Below are positions 48,468-61,245 of a stretch of DNA of 64,000 bases, one piece after another (the first letter of the stretch is position 1; each line of letters starts with the position of its first letter). The notes under the pieces are model-generated. The model did no database searches. It was given only the letters and a program-made list of their open reading frames with translations, and was not told the origin of the DNA. Source of the DNA: Archilochus colubris (Eukaryota; Chordata; Aves; Apodiformes; Trochilidae); contig CM041085.1 of NCBI GenBank assembly GCA_023079485.1, positions 94,251,115-94,315,114 of the forward strand, given 5' to 3'. The position numbers were made by a program, and so were the translations under genes.

Positions 48468-48965
48468 TGGGCCCCTCAGTTCAGGAAGGATATCGAGGTC
48501 CTGGAGCAGGTCCAAAGGAGGGCAACCAGGCTGGTGAAGGGACTCGAGCATAGACCCTATGAGGAGAGGCTGAGAGAGCTGGGGCTGTTCAGCCTGGAGA
48601 AGAGGTGGCTCAGGGGAGACCTCATCGCTCTCTACAACTACCTGAAAGGAAGGTGTAGCCAGGTGGGGGTTGGTCTCTTTTGCCAGACGACTTTCAACAA
48701 GACAAGAGGACATGGTCTTCAGTTGTGCCAGGGGAAATTTAGGTTGGATATTAGAAAGAATTTTTTTACAGAGAGGGTGATCAGGCATTGGAATGGGCTG
48801 CCCCAGGAAGTAGTGGATTCTCCATCCCTGGAGATATTTAAAAAGAGACTGGATGTGGCACTCAGTGCCATGGTCTAGCAACCGCAACGGTGGATCAAGG
48901 GTTGGACTTGATGATCTCTGAGGTCCCTTCCAACCCAGCCAATTCTATGATTCTATGATTCTATA
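48468..48965 (+). mobile_element. CR1 LINE 3' end with open RT C-terminal frame
   Basis: Best-preserved CR1 in the window. A frame open from 48408 to 48878 encodes the CR1 ORF2 C-terminus: [60 protein letters not shown], and later [20 protein letters not shown]. Translation then ends normally before a 3' untranslated part with GTTGGACTTGATGATCTCTG and three ATTCTATG octamers. The lack of stops or shifts over about 400 nt suggests a younger copy. It is still 5'-truncated and lacks the catalytic region, so it cannot move by itself. Confidence 0.95.
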
Positions 48966-49089
48966 GATACCAGAATACATTTAGTAGATAGATTGGTGAG
49001 GAAATCTCAGCACAGACATATAAGCAGCTGAGAGTTATGTGTTTGCTCAGCCTTTAGGGATTCTAAAGGTCTTTCTTGTTGTTGTGTAC

Positions 49090-49430
49090 AGCTACTGAAC
49101 AGAAAATTGTAGAGAAGAGAAAACCAGACTCCTCCAGCAAGTCTAGAGGAAATAGGCATAAACTGGGACATGGCAAATTACTACTAGATTCAGGATTTAA
49201 AAAAAAAACAACCAAACAAAAAACCTCAACATATAGTGTATTTACTATGAGGATGGTCAAACACTGGAGTGAGTTTCCCAAGGGAGTTTGTGAAATCTCC
49301 ACCCAGAGAGGCACTAAGAGCTCAGCTAAACAAGGCCCTGAGCCCTCTGTTCCAACTGAACTTGGTGGGAGTGGGGCATTGGACTAGATAAAATCCTCTT
49401 CTAATTGAAATTACTCTGTGAATCTGTGAG
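49090..49430 (+). mobile_element. Diverged CR1 LINE 3' end
   Basis: Old sense-strand CR1 beginning about 125 bp after the previous copy. Recognisable pieces are AGAGGAAATAGGCATAAACT, TACTATGAGGATGGTCAAAC, ACTGGAGTGAGTTTCCCAAG, GGCATTGGACTAGATAAAAT and a tail ACTCTGTGAATCTGTGAG. An A/C-rich insertion near 49199-49225 interrupts it. Confidence 0.78.
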
Positions 49431-52400
49431 TCTTGTACAGATTTTATGTGTTTATATAACTAAGTGGTCTCTCGTCTACTTATGATCCAAGTCAGTGGCA
49501 TATGAACAATTGTTAAAAAAGCCCACTTTGACCAGCAGGTCTACGAGCACTAGTAAACTGGAGAAATATAAGAAAGTGCTTCCTTTCCCCTCTAGCTTGT
49601 AGTCACTAACTTGAAAGAGAATAAGGATCTACAATAATTTTTGTGAAACAGATCCAAACGTGTGATCCCCAGCACAGGAGAGACCAACAATAAAATTCCC
49701 AGCTGTGCATGAAAATTCCAAGAAGAGAAAAATCCTCAAAGAAGCTTAAAGCTCAAATTATATTTTAAGATAATTGAAAGAATCTCCTGGTTTGAACAGT
49801 CTCTTATGAATGGATGTGTGTTGAAGGTATTTTAAGTGTCTGAAGTTTACTTATGAACAATTCTTACTCATTCAACAAAGCAAGGCTATTCCTCTCCTTT
49901 CTTTACCCCATGCAGCATCTGATAATATTTTCATTTCACCTAATGTATCTTACTGTTCATGGGGATAAATAAATGCATAAGATCTTAAAAAACAGCACAA
50001 GCAACATCATATGAAATACTATAAGCAAAACACATTAATGTATTTTAATGACTTGCTGTTTGTGTCTGTGATTTGGGACCCCAATTCTGAATATTATTTG
50101 ATGTATGGTAAAATTTTATTTTAATCCTAAACTTCACTTGTTCTCTGAAAACTGATTATGCAACAGCAACCTTTACTGTAAACTTCTTATTTTAGTATCT
50201 CTTTAAAACATACCTTAGCTATCTTAAAGTTTATTTGTCTTTATCTAGCTTGATGTTGCATTTCTCCAATCTAGTAAAAATAGTTTGGAGAGTAAAAGAA
50301 AGGCAGTATTTTTGTTTTCTAAAAGGCAAGTATAGGCACTAGAAGGAGCTATTGTTCTTGTCAGGAAAATGACAACTCTGGATATTAATCTTAACTAAAA
50401 CATGAAAATGTACATTATTCAAAATCCTTTCTAGCCTACTGAAAGACATGTTGTGAGTGTGGTTGATGGAAAGGCAGAGAGTTTTATTTTCAAGCAACCT
50501 GAGACCCAGCTGATTTGGTGATGACAGTTTCTTTGAAAAGGGTGTCATAATTTTCAGCATCATAATGGCATTCATTCTAGTAGTATAAAGCAAACAAAAA
50601 GGTATTAAAATCTTAACCTTTTCAATCTGTTATGGTACACTTTTACTGTCTTCAGTTCAGGAAGTAAGGGAGATGATTTTCCATGGTTTTTAAACAAAAC
50701 AAATGAAATGGATATTTGTATTCATTTTGAGGGAGAAATGGCAACTCAGAATTTGCTAGATGAATGAGAACATAATCAATATGATCATAATATATAATTC
50801 AAAATAAATAAAAAATATCTTAATGTGACATCTCAAAACAGTATATGGCTTAAATGAAACCTAAAATTGATATAAAGAGTAATATTTCAGATGTCCTAAA
50901 TTATTATATGGTATGGGCAGTACAGTGAGAAAATAAACTATGCTGTATGGGACAGTATAGAATCAAGTTGAATCAAGTGTGTAGGTTAAATTAATGTGTC
51001 AGAATTTATGTATCTGTTAATAATAAATTTGTTTTATATTGTTGCAATTTTGAAAATGCAGTCTAAACATTATATTCTAGACTTCCTGCATTAGACATCA
51101 GAATACTTGCATTCCTACTGGGACTTTTTTTCCCATTCTTTCTTTCTTGAGGGGAATAATCAGATATGTTAAATTAGAAATTGCAATTGCAGACATCCAG
51201 TAATTATGTATTTCATTTCACTCTAATTTTTGGTATGTGCACAGTGTTGCAGTCCTCCTTACATATCCTGATAGTAACAAACTTCAGGGAAGTGTTGACT
51301 CTCATATTTGTTTACACATCATTATACTTCTGAGAAAGTCTTTACCAAATATGATTTTTAAATATTTCAGTTCTCAATTTACATTGCTGTCAATTTTGCG
51401 GCTAAATAAGTGGTTGGTTATTTAAATTTTCAGAGCTCATAAATTTAGAAGATACGAGACAAAGCATTTTAAATTTAGGTGTTTAGAACTTTGAAATGAC
51501 AGATTAATTAATCATAATATTTTCCTTAACAATAGGAGAAACATTGTTTATGAATGTGAAGTGTGTATTTGGAATCAGACTTGCTCTGTTTTTCTGAGGG
51601 TTTTAATGTTCTGAAGGGTAGTAGATTATGACAAACATAAAATGAACACAATTTTAAAAAAAATATATTATTCTTCAAGGATTTAATGCATTTCTCATTA
51701 ACTACTGAAATGAAGGACCAATATTTTCTATACCATTCTGATTTTTTCACATCTAACAGCTCAAGAACTAAGTGTTAAGTAGTTTTTAAAGCTTTCCTAG
51801 ATGTTTTGGGCATCAGATTGCAATTTCTTTTAAAATAAAAGAGGATCCTAGGGAGTTTTGAGAAAAAAAGTTACAGAAGTACATCATACTAATGATAAAC
51901 AATAGAGTTTGTCTTTCTGAAACCCTCTGTAAGACTAAGAGACTACTTGTTTTTGAAGGGTAGGAATGAGCTGGACATAAGTGAATGAGATTATATCTGC
52001 TATTCTCAACAGCACAATTTTAACCACTGACTTTTCTGTCATGTAGTAATACCCTGGCATGTAGAACTCGATGAGTTAGAAAGATTAAAGTGAGATACCT
52101 GCTTTATCAAGGTGACTTAGTTCTCAGCTACTTTGGGATCACATAGGGATTTACAAGTACAAGAAAGCTAACAAGAAAATAAGCTGAGTGTGATGGGGAG
52201 CCAAGGATGTTATGTATAATAAATGGAAACAGAAATATAATACTGTTTATGAAAGCTCTCTTTGAGATACACAGTAACTATTTTGAGACTTTTAGTTCTA
52301 CCTAAATGTTAGTCAGCACAGTTCAGAAAGAAATTATTAAAAGAGTAAAGTTACAAATAATTCTAAAGAGGCAAAATTCAAAGTTACAGTTCTAACAGTC

Positions 52401-52811
52401 ATATTCCAGTTCTGAATTTATCATAATTTTTAAGAGGAAATTTCATCAAGGTCAGGAATATTTAATGAACAAATGATTACTGTGTACTGAAATTAGTAAT
52501 TCCTGGTTGTACCTCTTAACAGTTTAAGATACCTATCTATTCTCTTGCTTAAGAGAATCTGCACAGGTTGAAATTTTTCATGAAGTAAATTTTGTTGCTT
52601 GAAAGAATGGTGATTAGATATTTTCTGAAATAATATAGCTCTCTATGCATTTGCTGAAGTCATATTTAAAAAGATGACCCTTAGTATCATAATTGAATTA
52701 TATTCCTGGCCTTACATCTTTAAAAAGTGGACAAATTAAGAAATTTCCTAACATATTTTCTTTGTTTGGACCTATAAATATTGTCATTTGGCAACATTTA
52801 CATTTAATTGA

Positions 52812-53033
<222 letters not shown>

Positions 53034-53802
53034 TAACACATTGCAGAAGTGAGCTGGATCGATCTATGCATGGTAAACATAATGCTCATCAGAAAGGGGC
53101 TATTTGCTGCTGAATTATGTGTGTTATTACTAGTGTTTGCTGTTCTTTTCAATTTATTATCTGCAAAAATCTCTATTATGCTTTACTCTCTTGAGTAAAT
53201 TTCTAACAAAATAGATTAAATTAATCCTATATTGCCATTAAAAGTCAGCTGGAAAAACAATTTACTTTCCTCAAGCATACTTCCAAAAGTGGAGCAAAAA
53301 TTTCATGCCAGTTTGAGTCAGCCTCTATAAGTAACTTGCTTTTTTCTTAAAAAAGATTAACATTGTTGCAGCTGAAGAGTGTCATAATTCTGGATCAGCA
53401 TTACAACACTGTAAATGTTGCACATTTGTGGATCATAGGAAGTGAAAGATACAAGTTTTTGTGTTCTGTATTATCCAAATCTATTTACTGACCTTCAAGA
53501 TGCAGATATTCATGTTGCTCATACCAAACATTTAGTAGTAAAATGTACAATGCACAGAATTGTTTGCCACATTTTCAAAATGACCATCAACTTGAAGTGG
53601 AATAGCAGATAAATTACAGGCAGATGCTGTTTCCTTGATGACTGGAAACCTGCGAGACTTTCTGAGGGTGCTCACTCCAGAATGGTGCCTAACAAATCCA
53701 GAATTTGTGAAGCTGATGCCTAGACATAGGAACCATCTTGCTGTTGGCAAGTTCCTTTGTTATTTACATTAAGCAGTATCCATGTGAGGACTTTACTTGC
53801 AG

Positions 53803-54099
53803 GAGCAGAGCAGGGGCTGAATGTCCACTGGGGACCACATACCAGCAGCGTCTTCCTGTCAGAGATGGCTGCCCAGGGCCAGGCCTCAGAGCCAGGGCCC
53901 ATCCCACCACCCTGGTCACCTCCCTGGGGATGTGACAGACCACAGCTGGGAGGAGACTTCAGAGACTGGGTGGGGGGTGGGATCAGGAAAGTCTGTGATA
54001 AGGCACAGACATGGTTGTTGTGGTATTGCAGGCAGCTGCTCCAGAGGCATTGCTCAGGCTCTCTCCCCACCATGAAGAGAATCATCTGGGCAAGGAGTG
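53803..54099 (+). other. Candidate cassette exon (speculative)
   Basis: A GC-rich segment within the 3.4-kb intron. It is preceded by ACTTTACTTGCAG (AG at 53801-53802) and followed by GTAGGA at 54100. The 297-nt length (99 codons) and the open frame fit the phase-1 junction between the exons at 52986 and 56350, so inclusion would keep the reading frame. The frame has four cysteines but no Sushi or CUB motif, and is rich in Pro, Gly, Gln and Arg. Its pyrimidine tract is weak. CSMD proteins are not known to me to have such an insert. It is equally likely to be an unclassified repeat or chance. Confidence 0.2.
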
Positions 54100-55111
54100 G
54101 TAGGAGGTCCCAGGTGAGGCTCCTTAGGGCAGATTGGGCCTCTTAGTGCCCTCAGAAACTGAATGGTGCTAACGTGATTGCTCCCAAATCTCTTGAATTC
54201 CACACTTCGAAAACTTAAAGCATGCCATTCTTTTTCTTTTCTGAGAGAAAAGGTTACTGAACTATTTTTATGCAATGTTGTGCAGTATCTCTACTTCTTA
54301 AATGTACCTCTGAGCACAATTTCATTAGCAGCTCTTGAATGATTTGGTTTGGTTTTGGTGTTTGGTTTGGTTTTGTCCCCTCCTTTTTTTTCCCTTCATC
54401 CCTGAAGTTCAGACAGGAGAAGGATAAGAGAGTAACAGAAAAACAATTCCAAAAGGGAGGTGGGTTTTGGTATTTCTTCTTTGTGGGTAGCTAGACAAGG
54501 GGCAAACTGTGTTGAAGGGCTTATTTCTGTGAAGTTGTAGCTCTGGATTAGTTCCTGCTTTACCAGGCATTTTGTGAGATGAATTGAAAATTAATTAACA
54601 AATATAAATTGTCTGTTTCTTGTATTGCTAGAGGTATGGTGATTTTACCAGTTGCGGGAATAACACTATCCTCTATTTCAGATCCCATTTATCTGCTCTT
54701 GTTATTCTGGCAATTAAAAGAATATATTTTGCTTGGTAGAGCAGCAGTATCCCAAGCATTCTGTATTGCTGGTAGGCAGCATACAGTGGCATATTTAAAT
54801 GTTGTTAGTTCTTTTTTCTGTGTTAGGCTCAGACAACTTATTAATCATTTTCAGTGATGCTTTGGTTGAATTACTTATATAGATGAGGGTTTTTCTTTGG
54901 CTTCTGTTGATAGCATTATGGAAGATTTCTATGGGGTGTGCCTGAATTGTTGCTAACTGAAATTCAGGGAGGTGTGCTAAGACAGTTTCTGTCCTTAACA
55001 TTTTCAAAGAAAACTTAATCATAGATGAATCAGTCTAGTTATGAAGTTTCAGTTAGTTCTCAAGAACTAGTCTGTAACATAGAAAAAAAATATACTGAGT
55101 GCAGATAGCAG

Positions 55112-55304
55112 ATGAGGTGAGGCTCAAATAAAGCCAGGCCTGTATCAGGAACAGTGTGGCCAACAAGTCCAGGGAAGTGATTCTTCCCCCTTTTTAAGAA
55201 GATGTGGTACTTAGTGCTATGGTCTGGGAACCATGGCAGAAGTGGGTCAAGGTTTGGAATTGATGATCTCAGAGGTCTTTTCCAAACTGGCTGATTCTGT
55301 GAAA
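55112..55304 (+). mobile_element. Internally deleted CR1 LINE
   Basis: A 190-bp CR1 made of two non-adjacent parts. The left part (to about 55195) reads GTATCAGGAACAGTGTGGCC, AACAAGTCCAGGGAAGTGAT and TCTTCCCCC, which in full CR1 lies roughly 600-700 bp before the 3' end. The right part starts GATGTGGTACTTAGTGCTAT and runs to TTGATGATCTCAGAGGTC and CTGATTCTGTGAA at the tail. The intervening reverse-transcriptase C-terminal region is missing. Confidence 0.82.
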
Positions 55305-56306
55305 GGCTAGAAAATCTGAAATTAATTTCCCTTTGGTTTCTTTTGTTTGTACCAGTCACACTTCTTTTAAAGGGGAGGAGCAGGCTTCCTCCTAGCAAGT
55401 TTGTAAGGTAATGAAATACTTGTATTTCATTCTTCAGAGGAAGATGAAAAATTAAATTTGTCATAATAACAGAAACATGTTGAGTACTTAAGTTCAGTAT
55501 TTAGAAAAAGAATGACCACATTTTACAGAATGTGATCATTCCTATTGCCCATACTGAAATTTAAGTAACCGAAGAATCTAAATTACATCAGAGGTTAATG
55601 AAGATTATGGGTTCTAAGATGGGTTCTAAGATTCAGATATTTCAAGATACACAATATCTAAATGGTTAGAAATGGTATGATCAAAAATCTGTATTTTAAC
55701 ATGTCACCAACATGTTAACATAGTACTACATGGCAGTGGACTTTTAATATGTTTGGGTTCTATAGCTCTATTTCATGTCACAAGAAATTATATGGATACA
55801 TATTTCTAAGTACTCTGAAATATTTTGGTAAGTTTGAATATTTTAGAGAACTTATCGCTAGTACTCTGAAAAAATAATTTTTAAAGCAATTGATTTTCAA
55901 AACTGTTAACTATTCAGATTTGCTGAATGACAGAGGAATTCTGATGGTTTCACAGCTGAATCTTTTCTCCTCTAAACCATGAAGAAATCATGAAGGAGCG
56001 CACATAGTAGCCCTTCTTACGTTCATACATAGGAGACTCTCTACATCCACTTGGCAAATCTCTCTGTAAAGAGAATATTTATATGATAATTCTGATAAAA
56101 TAATTTATGTAGAGTAATGTAAATGTTGGACTGATTAATTGAAAAGTACCAGTTTCCTTCCTTTTAAGGTAATTTTTAAGGATTTTCTTGACTCGTTCAA
56201 ATGTCTTAGGAAGTAGATTGCTATAGAATATACCAGCATAATAATTTCACAGCTAGTTGGTTGTTAATAATGCTATGGAAATTTTATAATGCTTATTTTA
56301 AATTGA

Positions 56307-56480
<174 letters not shown>

Positions 56481-57220
56481 TAATTTTTGTCTCAGTTCAA
56501 ACAGAAGGATTTTGGATTCCTCTTAAAATTTAGACATGGTTATCCTGAGCTGCAGCAGGTAGAGGGAGTAGATGTCCTATATCTAAGAAAATGTAGCAAA
56601 AAAACCCTTTCACTTACTTAGCATTTCAAAGACAAATAAAATATAGTAATAATAAGTAGAAGAATGTACACTCTATATACTTTTGTAATGTCAAACCAGG
56701 TATTTCCTCTTCAAGCTTTTGGAACACTGCATTCTTGACTTCCGTGAAGGAAATACTATTTAACTTTCTCTCACCATAACTTAATGAATATATTTAGCTA
56801 CACAAAAGATAATTTGCATTCATTGCATATTGTTCAGGTGTGTATAAGTTCACTTTTCCTTAAAACAGATACAGTGCCTCAGGAAAGGTATATATTCAGG
56901 AAAACAGGCATAAGTACAAAACTGTCTTGTTACAAAGTTTTACCATAGCAGGCCTTCTCTCTGAAGATAAAGTTTTTTTTTAAGTTCCAAACAGAACTCT
57001 TATTTTATGTTGTATTAGCGATTAGAAGTAAATATCTGTCAGTGAATGAACTTTGATTTTTTATTATTTTTTTTAGAAAATATTTAATCACTTTGCATTT
57101 TTTATTATGGACAAATGCATCTACTCAAAGTCATATGCTATAATGTATAGTCTCTTCTGAAAAATACAGTAAATGTTTAAGTGAAAATCTAAGTGTACAT
57201 CAAATGAAAATAAGTGAAAT

Positions 57221-57265
57221 TACTACTAATAGCTACTACTAATTATTACTACTAATTACTACTAA
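57221..57265 (+). repeat. (ACT/AAT)n trinucleotide tract
   Basis: TACTACTAATAG, CTACTACTAATTAT and TACTACTAATTACTACTAAG units in about 45 bp, an imperfect ACT repeat. Confidence 0.8.
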
Positions 57266-60200
57266 GAGCATCTTTCCATTTTTATTCAAACTGTTCCATT
57301 AATTTTTCATATCTATTTTACTTTCCTTGACTTTTCAAGAAATTTAATTAAACACAGTTCTTCATATTTACATTAAAACAAGTATAGCAACCTCCTTGCT
57401 GATTGCAAGAAAGATGAACCATAATAATACAAAATAGGTATTGCCTGTGCAGTGTACAATTAAACTGTACAGTGCATCTTTTCTATGGAGGCTCAGACTT
57501 ATTTGGGAAAAACATTTAAACCTCAGTCTACTACAGTAAGACACAAGTTCTGTTAATTCTGTGCAACATATCTTTCTCAATGAATTTAGGTTTTATTAGG
57601 GCAGAACTTGATGAGATTGGTGTGGATTAATTTACTGCTCTCTTCTCTGGACTTAAAAAGGCACTCTTAAGTAGTATTCTGTGAGCAGGCTGTTAATCAG
57701 TTAGAGCAATACTCCAGAGCAATTGCATGCCCAGACAAATCAATAATTTTGTTGTGTTCAAAATGAAGAGGTGTGTGTACAAGGCTTGGAGCTTTCACTC
57801 AGAAAAAAATCCATGAAATTAACAGTATTAGATCCAGCAGAGCTCAAGGTAAAGAGCTGTGCCAACAGACATATTGGTAATCACAACACAAGAAAATCAA
57901 TTGGAGGCTTAAGTCTTTGGTTTCCAAATAGAATAGGCAAGAGGAAATAAATAGTGTTTTTGTTAATCTTGTATTTATCTGGTAGTGCTGCAACAAGGGA
58001 ATATGTTTTTTCTTAGCTTCATTTGTCTTAGAAACATGCATATTTGCTTCAAGACCACGATGACTATGAAAGTGAAGTCTTAAAATCAAACATGTCAAAG
58101 GCTTGCAGTATCTTCAAATTCCTTTCACATAAACACCCCATTAAATGTACCAGTGTCTATTAATACAAATCTAATATTGGGACTTCTATCCCCTAGTAAT
58201 TGGCTCTAAAGGTCCTATCCTTTGGATAATAAAAGATGGACCATCTAACTGAAAGGAAATCTTTTCCTACTTCTTTCTAAAGACAAAATCTTGCTAACAT
58301 TTTTTAAACTATGAACTTTACAAAATCAATTACAAAAACAATTTCCAGGTATTAAAATAGTGAATTAAGATTTGCTGAAAGCTTTGCATATTTCCATTCT
58401 TTACTTCTGATGAAGAGTGACAGAGGTCTTAAAAACTGAGCTGCATATTGAAGGTTCAATTTTAAGATTAGGTTGAGGAGCCTACAGTATCACAGTATTG
58501 ACTTTTATTTGTAGAGCTTATACTCTTAACTGTACCATAGAGTTTTGGGTTACAGAGATCATGATGACCAAAAAGATCAAGATCTAAGGACTAGTTTCAC
58601 TAAACTTTTGTGTATTCTTTGCAATGTACTGGCTCATGCAAATAATTTACTCAATTTGTAGTATTTCATAAATCTCAAAATAGATTTAATACAGTGGGGG
58701 AAAAGGTCACTGTGAATTTGGAACTCGCTAATTTTTACACACTGTGCCATCTATTTTCCTGCAGCTCAGGAAAATACTGTAGTTCATGGTAACTGAAGGA
58801 GCACACACTTAATACTTCTGGCATGATTTCTGATGGCATTTGCCTTATTTATTCATCTCAGATTATTTCTAACATTAAATGGAGAGACACATTCAACACT
58901 TCAGTTTTTCACTTCTAAAGTAATTACCTGAAATACAGACTAACAGTTTTATATTCCTTGTTGCTTCCCTTCCCTCTGACCTGCCTTCCATCCTGTTTCT
59001 CAGTGAAGGAGACTACACTACTGAGCCTTAACACATTTCTCAACCTTAACTGTGTTCAGTATCTCAAATTTGCTTTCTGAATATCACCTGGGTTTACTAT
59101 GCTGAGATTTAGCTGTGCATTGTTAATTTTATTAGTCTCGGGTGGACTTCAGTTGGACTGAGTTGGAAATGGTGATTTAGGGGGAAAAAGTGGGAATTTT
59201 AGAATTTATAGAAACATACACATGAAGGCATAGAAAAACGGAAGGAGACTTAGCAGTAAGTTTGCTGTGTTATAACTTATGGTTTCACAATAAGTCCATA
59301 TATCCAAAATACAGGTAGAATATATTAACTGGTAATTCAACATTCAAGACAAACAAAAGATTCAACCTCCAAAAAAAGTGAATGTATTAGAATGTGACTA
59401 AGTTTTACTTGGTGAAATGAAACCATGTATATGTGGCTAAATGGAAACCACTAAAAAAAATCCCAAATAAACCTCAAAACCTTCAAAGTTTTATAAACAC
59501 TTTTTAAAGCATAAAAGCGTCATGTTTTAAAAGTTCTACTGATCCTGTTTCTTCATCTTTTAATACCAGATCAAGGACAGTTAAAGAATTTCCCCTTCCA
59601 AAAGAGGGTAATATGTTATATTTGCACTGTCATATGTTTGTACTTTACCTGCATGGATAAGAGTTAAACAAATCCATTATTTTCACTACTTTGTTGAATA
59701 GTGAAGGTGATATGCATTTGCCTTTCTCATAGATACACTATTCCAACCTCAATGGCTATTAAATTTTTCATTATTTTAGCCTGTCTCTTGAAAATCAAAT
59801 AGAAGATATTCCTCTTTGAATTTGTCTATTTTGTAGCTAATAAAGTCCCCTACTCAAAAAATACACAAACCCTCGAAACTATATAACACTTAAAGATGGT
59901 TTTTTGTTTTGTAATGGCCAGGGGTGGTCTTTAAAGGACCAAGCAAACGAAAGCACAAACCCCAACAACTTTAATGATTACACATTCATCACTGGCATTT
60001 AGTGTTATTCAGCCACTGCCATGTGTACTTCTCTTGCTGAAAGTCGGGTTGCAGCTTACAACTTTTAGAGGAACTGATCTGCTGTGAGTGCAGATATTCC
60101 TCTGTAATTTCCTTACTTCACTGTTACTGTCCTTTTTCTCCATTTTTGTCCTCTACTTCATTTTCTTTTTTTGCTATTTTGACATCCATCAACACACTTA

Positions 60201-60403
60201 TTTTCTCTTGGGTTTAACATTTTCTTCTTTTTTACTTTATGTATTTTCATAAAGGAAAAGGTTCAGTTAAAAAATTAAAGTACAGAATCCTAGTGGTTTT
60301 CATGGTATAAATGGAGCTCAAAACCCAGTCATAGGTGAATACCCATTACATATACCTAAATCAGGACACTTTCTTAAGTAGTTTTAATGTATACATTATA
60401 TTT

Positions 60404-61245
60404 CATGCACTAAACGATCCCCTATAGCACCCCATCTACCCATCTTTTGGACACTTCCAGGGGTGGTGCATCCACCAGCTCCCTGGGCAGCATGTTCCAA
60501 TGTTTAACCACTCTTTCTGTGAAGAAATTTTTTTTCTAATATCCAATCTGAAACTCCCCTGGCAGAGCTTGACCCCATTTCCTCTTGTCCTGTCGCTGGT
60601 CACCAGGGACAAGAGGCCAACATCTGTCTCACTACAACCTCCTTTCAGGCAGTTGTAGGGAGCAGTGAGGTTTCTCCTCAGTATCTTCTCCAAGTAGAAC
60701 AGCTCCAGTTCCCTCATCCTCTTCTCATAAGGCCTGTTCTTCAGACCTCTGATCATCCTAGTTGCCCTTCTCTGCACCCTCTCCAGCACCTCAAGGTCCT
60801 TATGTTGTGTTGCCCAAAAATGCACACAGTGCTCAAGGTGCAGCCTCACTAAAGCTGACTACAGGGGACAGGATCACCTCCCTGGTCCTGCTGGTCACGC
60901 TGTTCCTGATGCAGGCCAGGATGCCTGGTCACACTGCTGGCTCATGTTCAACTGGATGTCAGTCAACACTCCCAGCTGCTGGGCAGCTCTTCCCTCACTT
61001 CTCCCGAAAGCCTGTAGTACTGCTGGGGTTGCTGTGATCAAAATACAGGACTCAATGTTTGCCTGTATTGAAACTCATGCAATCGGCCTTGGCCCATCAA
61101 TGGAGCCTGCCTGGGTCACACAGCAAAGCCTCCCTGCCCTCTGCCAGATCAACACTCCCTCCCAACTTAGTGCGTCTGCAAATTTCCTGAGGGTCCATTG
61201 CATCCCCTCATGCAAATCAGTAAAGAAGTTGAACAGGAGTGGCCC
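60404..61245 (-). mobile_element. CR1 LINE fragment, about 840 bp, antisense, 3'-truncated
   Basis: Antisense CR1 running from a region just inside the 3' end (CACTTCCAGGGGTGGTGCAT) to the reverse-transcriptase core (AGTAAAGAAGTTGAACAGGA). On the minus strand a frame at 60849-60436 encodes [16 protein letters not shown] text followed by [20 protein letters not shown] and [16 protein letters not shown] second minus-strand frame at 61263-61075 carries GPLLFNFFTDLHEGMQWTLR. Stops and small deletions separate them. The usual tail and last 80 or so bases are absent or unrecognisable. Confidence 0.92.

Noticed and set aside
48315..48887. 190-aa minus-strand open frame
   Set aside because: It is the reverse complement of the well-preserved CR1 ORF2 end on the plus strand, so a shadow frame.
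53757..54146. 129-aa plus and 121-aa minus frames as an independent small gene
   Set aside because: Overlapping open frames on both strands reflect GC richness. Only the splice-phase idea, listed as a finding, seemed worth keeping.
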